Below, in pieces: positions 25,702 to 35,266 of a stretch of DNA of 64,000 nt. Origin of the DNA: Mesorhizobium norvegicum (GTDB taxonomy: Bacteria > Pseudomonadota > Alphaproteobacteria > Rhizobiales > Rhizobiaceae). Numbering within the stretch: position 1 is the first letter of the stretch; each line of letters begins with the position of its first letter. The notes beneath the pieces are model-generated. The model worked only from the letters and a program-made list of their open reading frames with translations, had not been told where the DNA came from and searched no databases. The stretch is taken from NCBI RefSeq assembly GCF_004919685.1, contig NZ_SMYZ01000073.1, forward strand, positions 47,501-111,500. Direction: 5' to 3'. The position numbers and the translations under genes are program-made.

Positions 25702-26513
25702 CTCTGACCTACAATAAGCTGAAACCCAATTTCAAGAAACTGCTGAGACCACTTGTCAGCCTTTCGTTCGTGCGGACCGCTATCATGCGGTTCAGTGCAA
25801 AACCTAGTCCCTTACTGCGATGCATTTGCTGCTAATCAAGCATGTTCCGTGCCAAAGGGAAAAATGTTTTGTATCAGAACGATAGCGCCATAACTGCCGT
25901 GTCGCATATTCGACATCGTTAGATTGCAGACAAAAACAGAATGCAGTTGTCTTTAGCAGTGTGGATCGATTAGCCATGTACGGAGAACTGCTCTTTGGTT
26001 GCCCGAGCCATGGAGTCCCAGCAGGTTAGGATCAGCATGAGCAAAAGAACACGGCCTCGATGCCGATGCCGCGGGCTGTCGCCCAAGTGCCTCTTGCGGG
26101 TTCCGGCCGGCCCAAGGAAGCGGACTGGGCGGCGGGGATGAGGACGAACTGGCAGTCGCGCGATTAAAACACCGAGGCCTATAAGTGTTTTGATGGCGGG
26201 AAGGCAGCTCATCCGCGGCGCCCCCTCGGTTCGGCTGTTCGCCCTTCTCGCGCAGTGCCAGTTCTTCGGATGACAGGATGTCAAGGGCCACCGAGGCCAA
26301 GAATTCCCTGGTCGGGACGACGCACGACATGACCGAGCGCCTCCAGAGCGCGGCATCTTCAGCCAACCAAGTTATGGCGGATTCGATCGATCGTGGATGC
26401 TCCGTCGTCAAAGACAACGCTCAAGGTTCTCTCTCCCGAGCCATGAAAGGCCGGCGGCGTAGCCGCTGTGCTTTCACTTCGGAATCTACCTGCCGATTAA
26501 CGGAACTGCTTGT
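25702..26513. other. Long stretch without a recognisable gene
   Basis: About 810 bases. Frames on both strands (for example 25953-26417 minus, 26278-26565 plus) show no family motifs and are rich in Arg and Ser, as expected for non-coding or decayed GC-rich DNA. The first ~250 bases are A+T-richer and probably hold the promoter of the leftward epimerase operon. Confidence 0.35.
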
Positions 26514-26999
26514 TCAATTGAAGGCGCGTGCCACCGAAGACACCACGGCGGCGAAAGTTATTTGAGAGCTGATCCCTAACCTCCAACCCAACTTACGGTT
26601 GGAGTGGATCCACTCATGAAAGCGCTGGAGTGACACAAGGGGCTCTCGTGGATGGATGCTATGCACGAACTGCAGCGGATCCGCCAAGATTGCGGCGACG
26701 GCGCCGAGCGAGACAACCCAAGCTGAAGAAGGTGTAGCAAACAGCCACATCGCGAGCGCTAGGCCTGCGCAGGCGTCAACACCAATGCAGATCAGATCGA
26801 TTACTACGTCTCGGTTCAATCTAAGGCGCCGATTGTCGGCACCCTCCCCAACTGAGATCGACCGAAGCGGGTAGTCCCAATGCGGAATGGCATCGATCGC
26901 AAAATGGCTCGCAAAGCCAGCCACGGCTACCAGGATGGGATCGGAAGGAAATAGACTGGCAATCGCGCCGCCAACGACTGCATGTGTGCTCAAAATCAT
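26514..26999 (-). CDS. Small membrane-associated metal-dependent-hydrolase-like protein
   Basis: A 161-residue protein with three or four hydrophobic segments and conserved His/Asp positions: STHAVVGGAIASLFPSDP at the start, SHFAIDAIPHWDYPL, and HSIHPREPLVSLQRFHEWIHS near the end. This pattern (THxxxG, HxxxDxxPHWD) resembles the YdjM/DUF457 group of membrane-bound metal-dependent hydrolases, but the protein is short. Start is an ATG with weak upstream purines. It appears to be a single-gene unit, with non-coding flanks on both sides. Confidence 0.65.
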   Translation of the reverse strand: MILSTHAVVGGAIASLFPSDPILVAVAGFASHFAIDAIPHWDYPLRSISVGEGADNRRLRLNRDVVIDLICIGVDACAGLALAMWLFATPSSAWVVSLGAVAAILADPLQFVHSIHPREPLVSLQRFHEWIHSNRKLGWRLGISSQITFAAVVSSVARAFN

Positions 27000-27379
27000 T
27001 GGGAAGCATCTCCGCGCTGGTTTTCGTTGTCACGAATTAAGCCTAGACACGATATAGCTCCGCCTGACCTCTGGCCCGACTATCTGGCTTGTTCCGCATA
27101 TTTTATGCGGGGACTACTTTTTCGGTGTCTCTTTGTCCAGTTGGGTCAAGCCGCTTCCAGCAGTCGGCTCCTGAGAAGTGGATCGGCGGCGCCCGTACAT
27201 CGATCGTCTTGAGGCGGTTGATCTTGGCCTTCGACCGGGCTCGTGCTCCAGGGGCTGGGTGATTGCCGCCCGCACAGCCTCAATGTACTGCAGGGGCTCG
27301 CGATCCTGTGTCTCCTATCAAATTGTAGTGAACAGGGGCTTCCATCTCCATATCTCTCCGCTCTGACAAGGTTGCCAGC
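27000..27379. other. Gap with nothing recognised
   Basis: About 380 bases between the small membrane-protein gene and the IclR stop. No convincing frame, repeat or terminator was seen. Confidence 0.3.
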
Positions 27380-28186
27380 TTAACTGGCAATCGAAACATC
27401 GTGTGGGTTCATCGTGCGTTCGATTTCGTCGATTTCACGTCGCAGAATCTGAACGAAGTCGCCTACGCTGCACCTCCGCAGCCTTGCGCTAGTCATGTTG
27501 ATGGCGAGCGCGCCTGCTACATTTCCGCTTTCTAGGATGATTGGCACCGCTATCGCTGAAATTCCTTCCACAAGGTGCCCGTCATCCACGGCATAGCCGC
27601 GCCCGCGGATCTCTGGCAGCGCATGCCGGATTTCGTCCGCTGTCAATCCATGGTAGCGCTCGAATTGTGGTGCGTTGGTTTCTAGAATGACCTCGGCTTG
27701 GTTTGGTGGCAGCATGGCCAAGATCGCCTGGCTGGCGGGACCCACCCCAAGGGGTATCTGGCCACCGACCTGTCCGGTGAGACTGTCGATCCGGTAGCCG
27801 CCGTCCTGTCGGTCGACACAGACGGTGTTGAAGCCGTTGCGAGCCATAAGAAAGACAGTATCACCCGTTTCGGCCGCAATCCGCAGCAAAGCAGGATGAC
27901 AAACCCGTCGCATACCCGTCGTGTCCGCAGCTTTGGCTCCGAGCGCAAACAGGGCCAGCCCCAGTCTGTACCGCTTTGTAGTGTCGTCGCGCTCGATGTA
28001 GCGATGCCGCTCAAGGCCGGTGATGATGCGATGTGCCGTCGACATGTTTAGGCCGAAGGCTTCAGCAATCTCGGAAACCCGCGCACCGCCACGGCCGAGC
28101 TCTCCAAGATGATTCAAGATAGCGATGGAACGGTCCAGCAATTGGGTTCCAGTCGCCTTCTCCTCGCTTTCGTTCGTCGTCTTCAC
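27380..28186 (-). CDS. IclR-family transcriptional regulator
   Basis: A protein of about 268 residues with an N-terminal winged helix (RSIAILNHLGELGRGGARVSEIAEAFGLNMSTAHRIITGLERHRYIERD) and a C-terminal IclR effector domain (ETGDTVFLMARNG, VGPASQAILAMLP, AVDDGHLVEGISAIAVPI). IclR proteins bind aromatic or aliphatic acids and control neighbouring catabolic operons. GTG 28186 is favoured by GAGG 5 bases upstream; a TTG at 28201 in frame is an alternative. It lies downstream of an MmgE/PrpD gene on the same strand and near the rightward operon at 30079, its likely target. Confidence 0.92.
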   Translation of the reverse strand: MKTTNESEEKATGTQLLDRSIAILNHLGELGRGGARVSEIAEAFGLNMSTAHRIITGLERHRYIERDDTTKRYRLGLALFALGAKAADTTGMRRVCHPALLRIAAETGDTVFLMARNGFNTVCVDRQDGGYRIDSLTGQVGGQIPLGVGPASQAILAMLPPNQAEVILETNAPQFERYHGLTADEIRHALPEIRGRGYAVDDGHLVEGISAIAVPIILESGNVAGALAINMTSARLRRCSVGDFVQILRREIDEIERTMNPHDVSIAS

Positions 28187-28278
28187 GTGCACCTCGATCA
28201 ACCAGCCGACGGATCAAAACAATCCGCAAGATCGTCACCCAACTATCACGACCGCTCTCAACGTGGCTAGCGACAGGG

Positions 28279-29652
28279 CTATTGGCACTTCGCCTCGAGC
28301 GCGGGCTCACCTATCGGCAAAAAGCGCGGAATTGGTCGCTGCAACGTCTCCATCAGGCTCCCTAGCTCGCCATCTCGAAGATCCCGAAATGCCACCAGAA
28401 ACTTTTCCAGATGCTGCTCGTCCAGTCTGGGCCGTGCCACGTTTCGAAATTTGTTCTCCAAGGTAGCCCAGCCCATCGGATTTGTGGGCTCACCCAGTGG
28501 GGCGAGAACCTCCTTAGGCAGCCGTTCGTTCTTCGTCCTTATTATCACGCGTGCTGGAACGGACTGCGGGAATATCGCGTCAAAGCCGGGATCAACCAGC
28601 AACTGAATTCGCCTCGCAAGTGCGATCGTACCGGAATCAGCTAAGTCCCTGTTCGTGATCTGCAAAAGCGCCTCGGCTCCTTTTGTCAACGCCATAGCCA
28701 CGCAGAAGGGGACGCTATACTGGGCGGATTCTGTTGTGCGTGGCGCCACTTCGTTGTTCAGACGAAGTGCCCATGAAAACGTTTCTATTTCTATCGCCTG
28801 TATTTCGGTGGCATGCAGCCCATACTCAGCCTTAAGAGCCAGGACCGCATCAATCGCAGAATGCGCCCAACGGCAACAACCGTAAGGCTTGAAATAAATG
28901 CCGTTGATTGCCCACTCGGTTCCAAGCCCATCGAGCAGGCGACCGCGGTCGAAGACCCTTTCGTTGTCCAGTAGGTCGTCAGGCCCGGTAAAGCCCTGGG
29001 CCGCGAGTTCGACCGCAACCAGAGCTGTAGCGGTTGCCCATGGGATACCCTCTTTCACGTGGTTGCCCATCACCTTCGAGTATGCGATCGCGGAAAGGTT
29101 CGGCGCGGTCGAGCCCGCTATAGCAATGGCCTGCTCGATTGCGCGGGGCTCAAGACCGCGCAACCACGCTGCTGCAGCGGCAGCCCCGTAGCCAACCCAT
29201 GGGCCTGAAACAAGTGTCGTCAGGGTCGCGAAATCCCGGGAGGCAGCCACGCGGACCGCGATTTCATAGCCGAGCGCGATCGCGGGTAATATTCGGTTGG
29301 TCGCACATTTGCATTCCGCTGCTGTGGCCATAACAGCGGGAATAATCGACGCCCCGGGATGTCCAGCCGCCGCTCGATGACCATCATCGAGATCAAGGCT
29401 CGACGCACTCGTTGAATTAACAAAGGCCGCGCCAGCCGCACTGGTGCGGTGCTTGGTGAACCAAATTGGGGCATTTCCATGCTGCCAGATCATGAAGGCC
29501 GCGTTTCGTGCTGCGACCGTCGCATCTTCACTGACGCCGGCGAGCGCAGCAGTCGCCAAATCCAGAACCGCCGCCTTCGCTTGTTCCGTAGCGGGGCCCT
29601 TGATCTCGCGAACGTCGAAAAGGAAATCTGCAAAATGTCGGGCAATGGTCAT
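28279..29652 (-). CDS. MmgE/PrpD family protein
   Basis: A 457-residue paralogue of the 6185-7525 protein with the same signature stretches: SASSLDLDDGHRAAAGHPGASIIPAV, LGYEIAVRVAASRD, HVKEGIPWATATALVAVELA and FKPYGCCRWAHSAIDAV. The fold is that of 2-methylcitrate dehydratase, cis-aconitate decarboxylase and iminodisuccinate epimerase. ATG 29652 fits the family start; the frame remains open to 29676. It is divergent from the M24-transporter operon at 30079 and precedes the IclR gene. As the partner of a duplicated operon logic, it probably acts on the product of the M24 or amidase step. Confidence 0.87.
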   Translation of the reverse strand: MTIARHFADFLFDVREIKGPATEQAKAAVLDLATAALAGVSEDATVAARNAAFMIWQHGNAPIWFTKHRTSAAGAAFVNSTSASSLDLDDGHRAAAGHPGASIIPAVMATAAECKCATNRILPAIALGYEIAVRVAASRDFATLTTLVSGPWVGYGAAAAAAWLRGLEPRAIEQAIAIAGSTAPNLSAIAYSKVMGNHVKEGIPWATATALVAVELAAQGFTGPDDLLDNERVFDRGRLLDGLGTEWAINGIYFKPYGCCRWAHSAIDAVLALKAEYGLHATEIQAIEIETFSWALRLNNEVAPRTTESAQYSVPFCVAMALTKGAEALLQITNRDLADSGTIALARRIQLLVDPGFDAIFPQSVPARVIIRTKNERLPKEVLAPLGEPTNPMGWATLENKFRNVARPRLDEQHLEKFLVAFRDLRDGELGSLMETLQRPIPRFLPIGEPALEAKCQ

Positions 29653-29676
29653 GGAGCTGCTGCCGCCTGCGAACAC

Positions 29677-30078
29677 GAATGAACGTTTTTGATCGCAAAC
29701 ATCATTATATGAAAGAATATGCTTGTAAATCCCATAATGTGGAAGTATGGATTAAGGATGGATGTCGAGCTAGCTGGGTGGGACCAATGGCAGATGGCGC
29801 TTTAAAGCAGTCGGAAGGGTTCCGGGTGTCCTTTGCTGCCTCTGACCAGCATCCGGTCGCCATTGATGAAGTTGAGACATTCGGACGACAAGCTTATCCC
29901 AGGTCGCGCAACCGGGATCAGGCCGGGTGCTCGTCGGTGGCGAGCAGCGGCCCAGGCGGCCTTCACGGATCGCATGGTCAGGACGGCACCCTCCCGCCGA
30001 CTACACCTCGTTTCGCGAAGGCCGCCACTTTCAGCTCTCTATTTCGGCACTTTAAATGCACATACATGGGATGAGCAC
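29677..30078. promoter_or_regulatory. Divergent intergenic region before the second catabolic operon
   Basis: About 400 bases between the divergent MmgE/PrpD and M24 genes. Open frames on the plus strand (29679-30074 and the upstream part of the M24 frame) have no family similarity and are probably non-coding. The A+T-rich part near 29690-29760 is the likely promoter zone. No operator could be singled out. Confidence 0.35.
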
Positions 30079-31215
30079 ATGACCGGGAAACGGCAAGCGT
30101 TTACAACCGAAGAATTTAAGGCGCGCGTGGCGCGGGTGCAGTCAGAAATGTCGGTGCGGGGCATCGATATTCTTTTGCTGCACGCTCCGGAGAATATCTA
30201 CTACCTCACCGGCCACCAGACGTCCGGTTATTTCGCCTATCAGACCGCCGTGCTCGCTCAGTCCGGTGACCCGCAACTGCTGTTGCGCCTTCTGGAAAAG
30301 GGCAATGTCGACGAATATTCGTGGCTCTCGGACGCCTCCACCTGGAAGGAGGGCGACGACCTCGCGGAAAAAACGCTCGCCCTGGTGCGCGATTTCGGTG
30401 CCGCCGGCAAAAGCGTCGGATTAGAGAAGAGATGCTGGTTTTTGACATCTGCAATCGCAGATGCACTGGCCTGTGGACTTAGCGAGGCCACCATCGTTGA
30501 TGCGAGCCTGCTTGTCGATCGCGTGCGGGTGATCAAATCACCTGCCGAGGTCGGCTACATCCGACGTGCAGCACAAATCGCTGAGATCGAGCAGCAGGTC
30601 GCGTTTGCGACGATTTGCGACGGAGCCACGGAGGCCCAAGTGGCAGCGGCGGTTTTCGCGGCAGGCGTCAACGCCGGCTGCGAATACACCGGCCTGCCAC
30701 ACCATATCATGTCCGGATACCGCTACAATGTGTGCCACGCGAACTGGAGCCCGAAGATCATCCGGCGTGGCGAACTGGTGCTCTTCGAGCTCTACGGATG
30801 TCTGGAGCGCTATCATGCAACCCAAATGCGCACGGTGGCCATCGGCCACGCGTCGGATGAGGTAAGGCAAGCCGCCGATATCGTTATAGCGGCTCAGGAT
30901 GCCGGCATCGCTGCGATGAAGCCTGGTGCTTCAGCTCGGGAAGTCGACGCGCTGGTGCGAAAGCCGATCCGCAAAATTCGGCCGGAATATTACAACCGAA
31001 CTGGCTACTCGACCGGCATCGGATTCCCGCCGAAGACTGCAGAGTGGGAAGCGCTCGACTTCAATGAACAGGAAGATTGGGAACTAAAGGAAGGCATGGC
31101 CTTCCACATGCTGGCGCTGGCCTGTGGGTTTGGCATCAGTGAAACTGTCGTCGTAACGGGCAATGGGGTTGAGCGCCTCACCGGTTCGAACGGGCGTGCA
31201 CTTCTGATCAAGTGA
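30079..31215 (+). CDS. M24-family protein of the creatinase/ectoine-hydrolase kind
   Basis: A 378-residue protein with an N-terminal creatinase domain (IDILLLHAPENIYYLTGHQTSGYF) and the pita-bread catalytic domain. Metal-ligand positions of M24 peptidases are altered: the two Asp sites read LVLFELYG and ATQMRT, the His site YSTGIGF and the Glu site GMAFHML, while SETVVVT remains. Creatinase and related C-N hydrolases are metal-free in the same way. I infer hydrolysis of a urea- or amidine-like bond. ATG 30079 is the family start; the frame stays open further upstream. First gene of a rightward operon with a Pot-type transporter, and a paralogue of the partial gene at 1-381. Confidence 0.85.
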   Translation: MTGKRQAFTTEEFKARVARVQSEMSVRGIDILLLHAPENIYYLTGHQTSGYFAYQTAVLAQSGDPQLLLRLLEKGNVDEYSWLSDASTWKEGDDLAEKTLALVRDFGAAGKSVGLEKRCWFLTSAIADALACGLSEATIVDASLLVDRVRVIKSPAEVGYIRRAAQIAEIEQQVAFATICDGATEAQVAAAVFAAGVNAGCEYTGLPHHIMSGYRYNVCHANWSPKIIRRGELVLFELYGCLERYHATQMRTVAIGHASDEVRQAADIVIAAQDAGIAAMKPGASAREVDALVRKPIRKIRPEYYNRTGYSTGIGFPPKTAEWEALDFNEQEDWELKEGMAFHMLALACGFGISETVVVTGNGVERLTGSNGRALLIK

Positions 31216-31255
31216 TCAGAAACTAAGAGGGGTCCTAACAAAGGGAGTAAAGAGC

Positions 31256-32359
31256 ATGACAGACAAAATCTTCAATATCCGCGTTGACCGCAGAAGCTTT
31301 CTTGCTGGCTCGGCTGCAATTGCAGCTTCAACGCTGCCATCACCTCTGATCAGATCAGCCTCTGCACAGGAGTTTGCGGGAAAGCAGATTAGGGTCCTTA
31401 CGTGGTCCGATCCGACTGGCCAGGCCGCCGTAAAGAACATTATGCAAACCTTCGAGGCAAAGACCGGCGCCAAGGTCATTGCCGACCTTACCGGTAGCAC
31501 ATCAGATATGATTGCGAAGATCAAGGCGTCCGCATCCAAGCCGCAATATGATGTCGTCGTCCTATCGGGGTTTGGCGCGGACTCTTTGGCCGAAGCCGGG
31601 CTTCTAGAAAAGCCCGATACTAGCGCAATCGCCAACCTTTCCCGGGTCGATCCCAAGTATCAAACCGGTGCCAATGGTCATGGGATCGGCTACTTCCTTT
31701 GGAGTGATGGCCTTATCTACAATACGAACCGCTATACCACCCCACCGAAATCCTACGATGTAATCTGGAACGCGGCCAATGAGGGTAAGATCGTACTTCC
31801 CACACCGGATAATCTCGGTGCGCTTGAACTAATAATTGTCGCAGCGAAGGCCGCTGGCGGTGACCTCAAGAATCCTGACCCAGGATTTGAACTGCTGAAA
31901 AAGATGAAGGGTAAGGCCTTGGCCGTCACAACGAACTCGAACCAAATCGCCGACTTGTTTCGTTCGGACGCTGTGAATGCAGCAGGTGTAATGTCTCCTT
32001 TAACTTTCTCGACATTCATCCCGAACCCGGAGTTCAACATTGGTGGCACGTATGATCTCGCCGAAGGTTTCTTCGTGGATCTTCAGTACATGGTCATCCC
32101 GAAAGGCCACCCAGGCGATGCTGCAACCGTGAATGCATTTCTTAATCACGCTCTTGATCCAGTGGTGCAAGGTAAGATGGCCGAAGAGGTCTGGTACGGT
32201 CCAATCAACCAAGATGCAATTTTGTCGGACAAGGCAAAACAGAGCCCGTTCATTCCAAGCCCCGCAGTGATCAAGGAACGCGCCAATAGGCTGGATTCTG
32301 GCTTCCTTGCTTCGGTGCGTGACGACTGGATCCAGCGCTACACGGACGCAGTAATGTAA
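31256..32359 (+). CDS. ABC transporter substrate-binding protein, PotD type, with Tat-like signal
   Basis: A 367-residue periplasmic protein. The N-terminus has the twin-arginine pattern DRRSFLAGSAA followed by a hydrophobic stretch and a cleavage site around SASAQE, so export by the Tat route is likely. The mature domain has the spermidine/putrescine-binding fold signs (IRVLTWSDPTGQ, FLWSDGLIYNTNRY, DLAEGFFVDLQYMVIPKG). GGGAG lies just before the ATG. It is preceded by the M24 gene with a 40-base gap and followed by a strong stem-loop, then ATPase and permeases. It differs clearly from the SBP at 2012, so the two transporters probably take different ligands. Confidence 0.9.
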   Translation: MTDKIFNIRVDRRSFLAGSAAIAASTLPSPLIRSASAQEFAGKQIRVLTWSDPTGQAAVKNIMQTFEAKTGAKVIADLTGSTSDMIAKIKASASKPQYDVVVLSGFGADSLAEAGLLEKPDTSAIANLSRVDPKYQTGANGHGIGYFLWSDGLIYNTNRYTTPPKSYDVIWNAANEGKIVLPTPDNLGALELIIVAAKAAGGDLKNPDPGFELLKKMKGKALAVTTNSNQIADLFRSDAVNAAGVMSPLTFSTFIPNPEFNIGGTYDLAEGFFVDLQYMVIPKGHPGDAATVNAFLNHALDPVVQGKMAEEVWYGPINQDAILSDKAKQSPFIPSPAVIKERANRLDSGFLASVRDDWIQRYTDAVM

Positions 32360-32368
32360 GATCAGGTT

Positions 32369-32400
32369 CGGTGTTGGGTCGGCCACTTGGCCCAACACCG
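32369..32400 (+). terminator. Stem-loop after the SBP gene
   Basis: CGGTGTTGGG and CCCAACACCG form a perfect 10-bp stem with a 12-base loop, 10 bases after the SBP stop. No T-run follows, so it is better read as an mRNA 3'-protecting or partial-termination element raising SBP levels relative to the ATPase and permeases. Confidence 0.5.
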
Positions 32401-32440
32401 GCCCGCATCATCTTTCACAAGTGCAATCTTCTGAGGTGAC

Positions 32441-33520
32441 ATGGAACAGAATCCTGTCCTTGAGATCCGCAACCTCTCACGCACCTTTGCTCATGGTGCT
32501 GTGAGGGCAGTCGACCATATCGATCTGGACGTGCTACCGGGCGAGATCATGTCAATCCTCGGTCCCTCCGGCTGCGGCAAGACGACGATCATGCGCATCA
32601 TTGCGGGATTGGATTCGCCGACTTCCGGAGAGGTTCGCATTCTCGGCAAAGACGTTGCGGGAAAGCCGCCGCACAAGCGCAATGTCGGTTTGGTCTTCCA
32701 GTCGTTGGCAATCTTTCCTCACATGAGCGTCAAACAGAATGTCGCCTTTGGCCTGCGCATGAAGGGTCTCGCCAGCAACCTGATCGAAACCAAAGTCGCC
32801 AAAGCGTTGGAACTCGTACAGCTTTCGCCGGAAAGATTTGCAGGACGACGGCCAAGCGAGCTGAGCGGAGGGCAGCTTCAGCGGGTAGCTTTGGCACGGA
32901 CATTGGTGACTGAACCGGCGCTGGTCCTTTTCGACGAGCCAATGGCGGCACTCGACCGGCGCCTTCGCGATTACATGGCGGTCGAACTCAGGGCTATCCA
33001 AAAGCAGCTCGGCATTGCGGCAGTCTATGTTACGCACGACCAGGAAACGGCTTCTATGATGTCGGACCGCGTCATCATCATGAGTGCCGGCAAGATCCTG
33101 CAAGCCGGGACCCCGGAGGAAATCTACGAGGCACCGAATTCTAGGTTTGTTTCCGATTTTCTCGGCGACACCAACACCCTTCGCATCGCGCGCGTGCTCG
33201 ATCAGGCGGACGGGACATCGCTGGTACAGACCGATGCCGGGCTGGCAATTCGTGTCGCAAACTGCAGCGACATAGCTGAAGGAGCGTTTGTGATTTTTCG
33301 ACCCGAGCAGACAATCGTTCATTCCGCCGACCCCGGCGGCGCTTTTGAGGGCAGGGTGGTGTCGTCGCAATTTCGCAGCGGTCTCCACCGCTGGCAGATC
33401 GCACTTCCCGGTGGCAACACGCTCATTGCGCAGTCGACCGAAAACAGACTTGCCTCATCCGCCGGCGAGACCGCTTGGGTTACGATTGACTCCGGCAAAG
33501 CGAGAATCGTTAGCCAATGA
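32441..33520 (+). CDS. ABC transporter ATP-binding protein, PotA type
   Basis: A 359-residue ATPase with Walker A (GPSGCGKTT), Q-loop (VFQSLAIFPHMS), signature (LSGGQLQRVALAR), Walker B (LVLFDEPMAALD), switch His (VTHDQETAS) and a C-terminal TOBE-like domain. The Shine-Dalgarno GAGGTGAC lies directly before the ATG. Its stop overlaps the next ATG (ATGA). It pairs with the two permeases that follow. Confidence 0.93.
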   Translation: MEQNPVLEIRNLSRTFAHGAVRAVDHIDLDVLPGEIMSILGPSGCGKTTIMRIIAGLDSPTSGEVRILGKDVAGKPPHKRNVGLVFQSLAIFPHMSVKQNVAFGLRMKGLASNLIETKVAKALELVQLSPERFAGRRPSELSGGQLQRVALARTLVTEPALVLFDEPMAALDRRLRDYMAVELRAIQKQLGIAAVYVTHDQETASMMSDRVIIMSAGKILQAGTPEEIYEAPNSRFVSDFLGDTNTLRIARVLDQADGTSLVQTDAGLAIRVANCSDIAEGAFVIFRPEQTIVHSADPGGAFEGRVVSSQFRSGLHRWQIALPGGNTLIAQSTENRLASSAGETAWVTIDSGKARIVSQ

Positions 33521-34410
33521 CCGCGATCGAGAACCCCGTCGCTCCGCTCCCGTCGAAGGAAAAAAACGCGCCGATCCGCAAGCCGCCGATCAGGCTTCTT
33601 CTTCTTCCGGCTGGCACGCTGATCGGTCTCCTCTTGGTCTGCGCCCTGGTCGTCCTGCGCATGAGCGTCGGAGAGCGGAATGCCGAATGGACAGGCTGGA
33701 GTTTGAGGGCCTACATGCAATTGGCCAGCTCCAGAAACCTCGGCATCATAATAGACACTATCTGGATGGCGCTGCTGAGCGCTCTGATTACGACGCTCGT
33801 AGCCTTCCCCATCGCGCTTTTCCTGACACGGACGACATCGCCAATCGCCCGACGGCTCGTGCTGATTGCAATCCTCTTGCCGATGATCATCAGCCTGCTC
33901 GTGCAAAGCTTCGGCTGGATGGCTATTCTCGGGCCGAATGGGCTCCTCAACCAAGCGATTTCAGCCGCAACCGGAATCGAACGGCCTTTTTCGCTGCTCT
34001 TCAACCGCGCGGGTGTCATGCTCGGGCTCGTACAGACGAGCATCCCGCTCGCCGTCTTGCCCGCCGCCGCCGCGCTGCGCTCAATTCCTCTATCGCTTGA
34101 AGAGGCAGCAAATGTTCTTGGAGCAAACCGGATCAGAACCTATCGGCACATAATTCTGCCGTTGGCCTGGCCGGGCATGGCTGCGGGAGCCATTCTTGTC
34201 TTCGGGTTCAACACGGGTGCGTTTGTCGTGCCGTTGCTGCTGGGCGGGTTGAAGGTGACGACGATTGCGGTCGTAATCCGCGATCAGATGGGCTCGCTTT
34301 CCAACTGGCCGCTCGGTGCAGCGCTATCGGTTTTGCTGATCCTGTTGGCACTCGCCGTGCAGTCGCTCAACCGCCTCATCGTCCGCACCAACGTGGAGAT
34401 CAAGGGATGA
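33517..34410 (+). CDS. ABC transporter permease, PotB type
   Basis: A 297-residue inner-membrane permease with six predicted hydrophobic segments, beginning LLLPAGTLIGLLLVCALVVL, and an EAA loop LEEAANVLGANRIRTYRHIILPLA. An N-terminal basic, Pro-rich cytoplasmic tail of about 25 residues precedes it. ATGA overlaps on both sides bind it translationally to the ATPase and the second permease. Confidence 0.92.
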   Translation: MTAIENPVAPLPSKEKNAPIRKPPIRLLLLPAGTLIGLLLVCALVVLRMSVGERNAEWTGWSLRAYMQLASSRNLGIIIDTIWMALLSALITTLVAFPIALFLTRTTSPIARRLVLIAILLPMIISLLVQSFGWMAILGPNGLLNQAISAATGIERPFSLLFNRAGVMLGLVQTSIPLAVLPAAAALRSIPLSLEEAANVLGANRIRTYRHIILPLAWPGMAAGAILVFGFNTGAFVVPLLLGGLKVTTIAVVIRDQMGSLSNWPLGAALSVLLILLALAVQSLNRLIVRTNVEIKG

Positions 34411-35243
34411 GCATGCCGACCGCAACCGGGCGCTTCGGAATCGAGTGGCAGCTTGTCAATGGCATCACTTGCATGCTGCTGGCGCTGATGCTTGCACCAA
34501 TCTGTATGGTCCTGGTGATTTCGTTTACCAGCGGCGAGACGTTGCAGTTTCCGCCGCCGGCGCTTTCACTGCGCTGGTATCAGGAGGTCTGGACAATGCT
34601 GGTCGGCCCGGACGCCGGGATCGGGAGATTGCGGGAGTCACTGCTTGTTAGCCTGGAAATCGCGGCCCTAACTTCGCTTGTGTGCGTGCTTGCTGGTGTC
34701 CCGGCCTCCTATGCGCTGGTGCGATATCGTTTCGCCGGCAAGACGCTTATCGAAGAGTTGATCGGTCTGCCGGTGATATTTCCAGCCGTTGTGCTTGGAA
34801 TTGCGTTGCTGGTTCTGGTAAGCGCCTCCGGTCTCGATTTTGGCATCTTTCAGATCGTCGTTGCCCATTCGATCATCGGACTGCCGTTCCTCATGCGCAA
34901 CTGCATGGCGGCGATGCGCGGCATTGATCCGATGTTGGAGGAGGCTGCGATGACGCTTGGCGCTTCCGCGCCTAAGGTCTTTCGGGAGATTGTCTTGCCG
35001 CTTGCCAGCGGCGGTATCGCCTCCGGCGCCATCCTCGTCTTCATCTTGTCTTTCAATGAATTCACGCTCAGCTATTTTCTCTACTCCGTCGATGTCTTCC
35101 CGCTCTCCATCTGGCTTTTCCAGCAGGCGAACACATCCTTTAGCCCGGCGGTGTTCGCCGTGTCGTCGCTCATCGTCGTCGTCAACGTAGCGGCAGTCTT
35201 GGTCGTTGACGCGGTGATCGGAAGTCGCGGATCGGCCGCCTAG
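34407..35243 (+). CDS. ABC transporter permease, PotC type
   Basis: A 278-residue inner-membrane permease with six hydrophobic segments, the PotC-like LSLRWYQEVW region after the first helix and an EAA loop LEEAAMTLGASAPKVFREIVLPLA. It overlaps the previous gene (ATGA) and is followed by the amidase gene 23 bases later, so importer and enzyme are probably on one mRNA. Confidence 0.92.
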   Translation: MSMPTATGRFGIEWQLVNGITCMLLALMLAPICMVLVISFTSGETLQFPPPALSLRWYQEVWTMLVGPDAGIGRLRESLLVSLEIAALTSLVCVLAGVPASYALVRYRFAGKTLIEELIGLPVIFPAVVLGIALLVLVSASGLDFGIFQIVVAHSIIGLPFLMRNCMAAMRGIDPMLEEAAMTLGASAPKVFREIVLPLASGGIASGAILVFILSFNEFTLSYFLYSVDVFPLSIWLFQQANTSFSPAVFAVSSLIVVVNVAAVLVVDAVIGSRGSAA

Positions 35244-35266
35244 CGGCACACCAGAGGATTTGTTCA

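Noticed and set aside
26278..26565. 95-codon frame on the plus strand
   Set aside because: No recognisable motif, no good Shine-Dalgarno, and a skewed Arg/Ser-rich composition.
29679..30074. 131-codon frame before the M24 gene
   Set aside because: No family features, unusual composition, and it overlaps the M24 frame region; probably non-coding leader.
32552..33388. 278-codon antisense frame
   Set aside because: Shadow of the PotA-type ATPase gene; GC-rich third positions produce long antisense frames.
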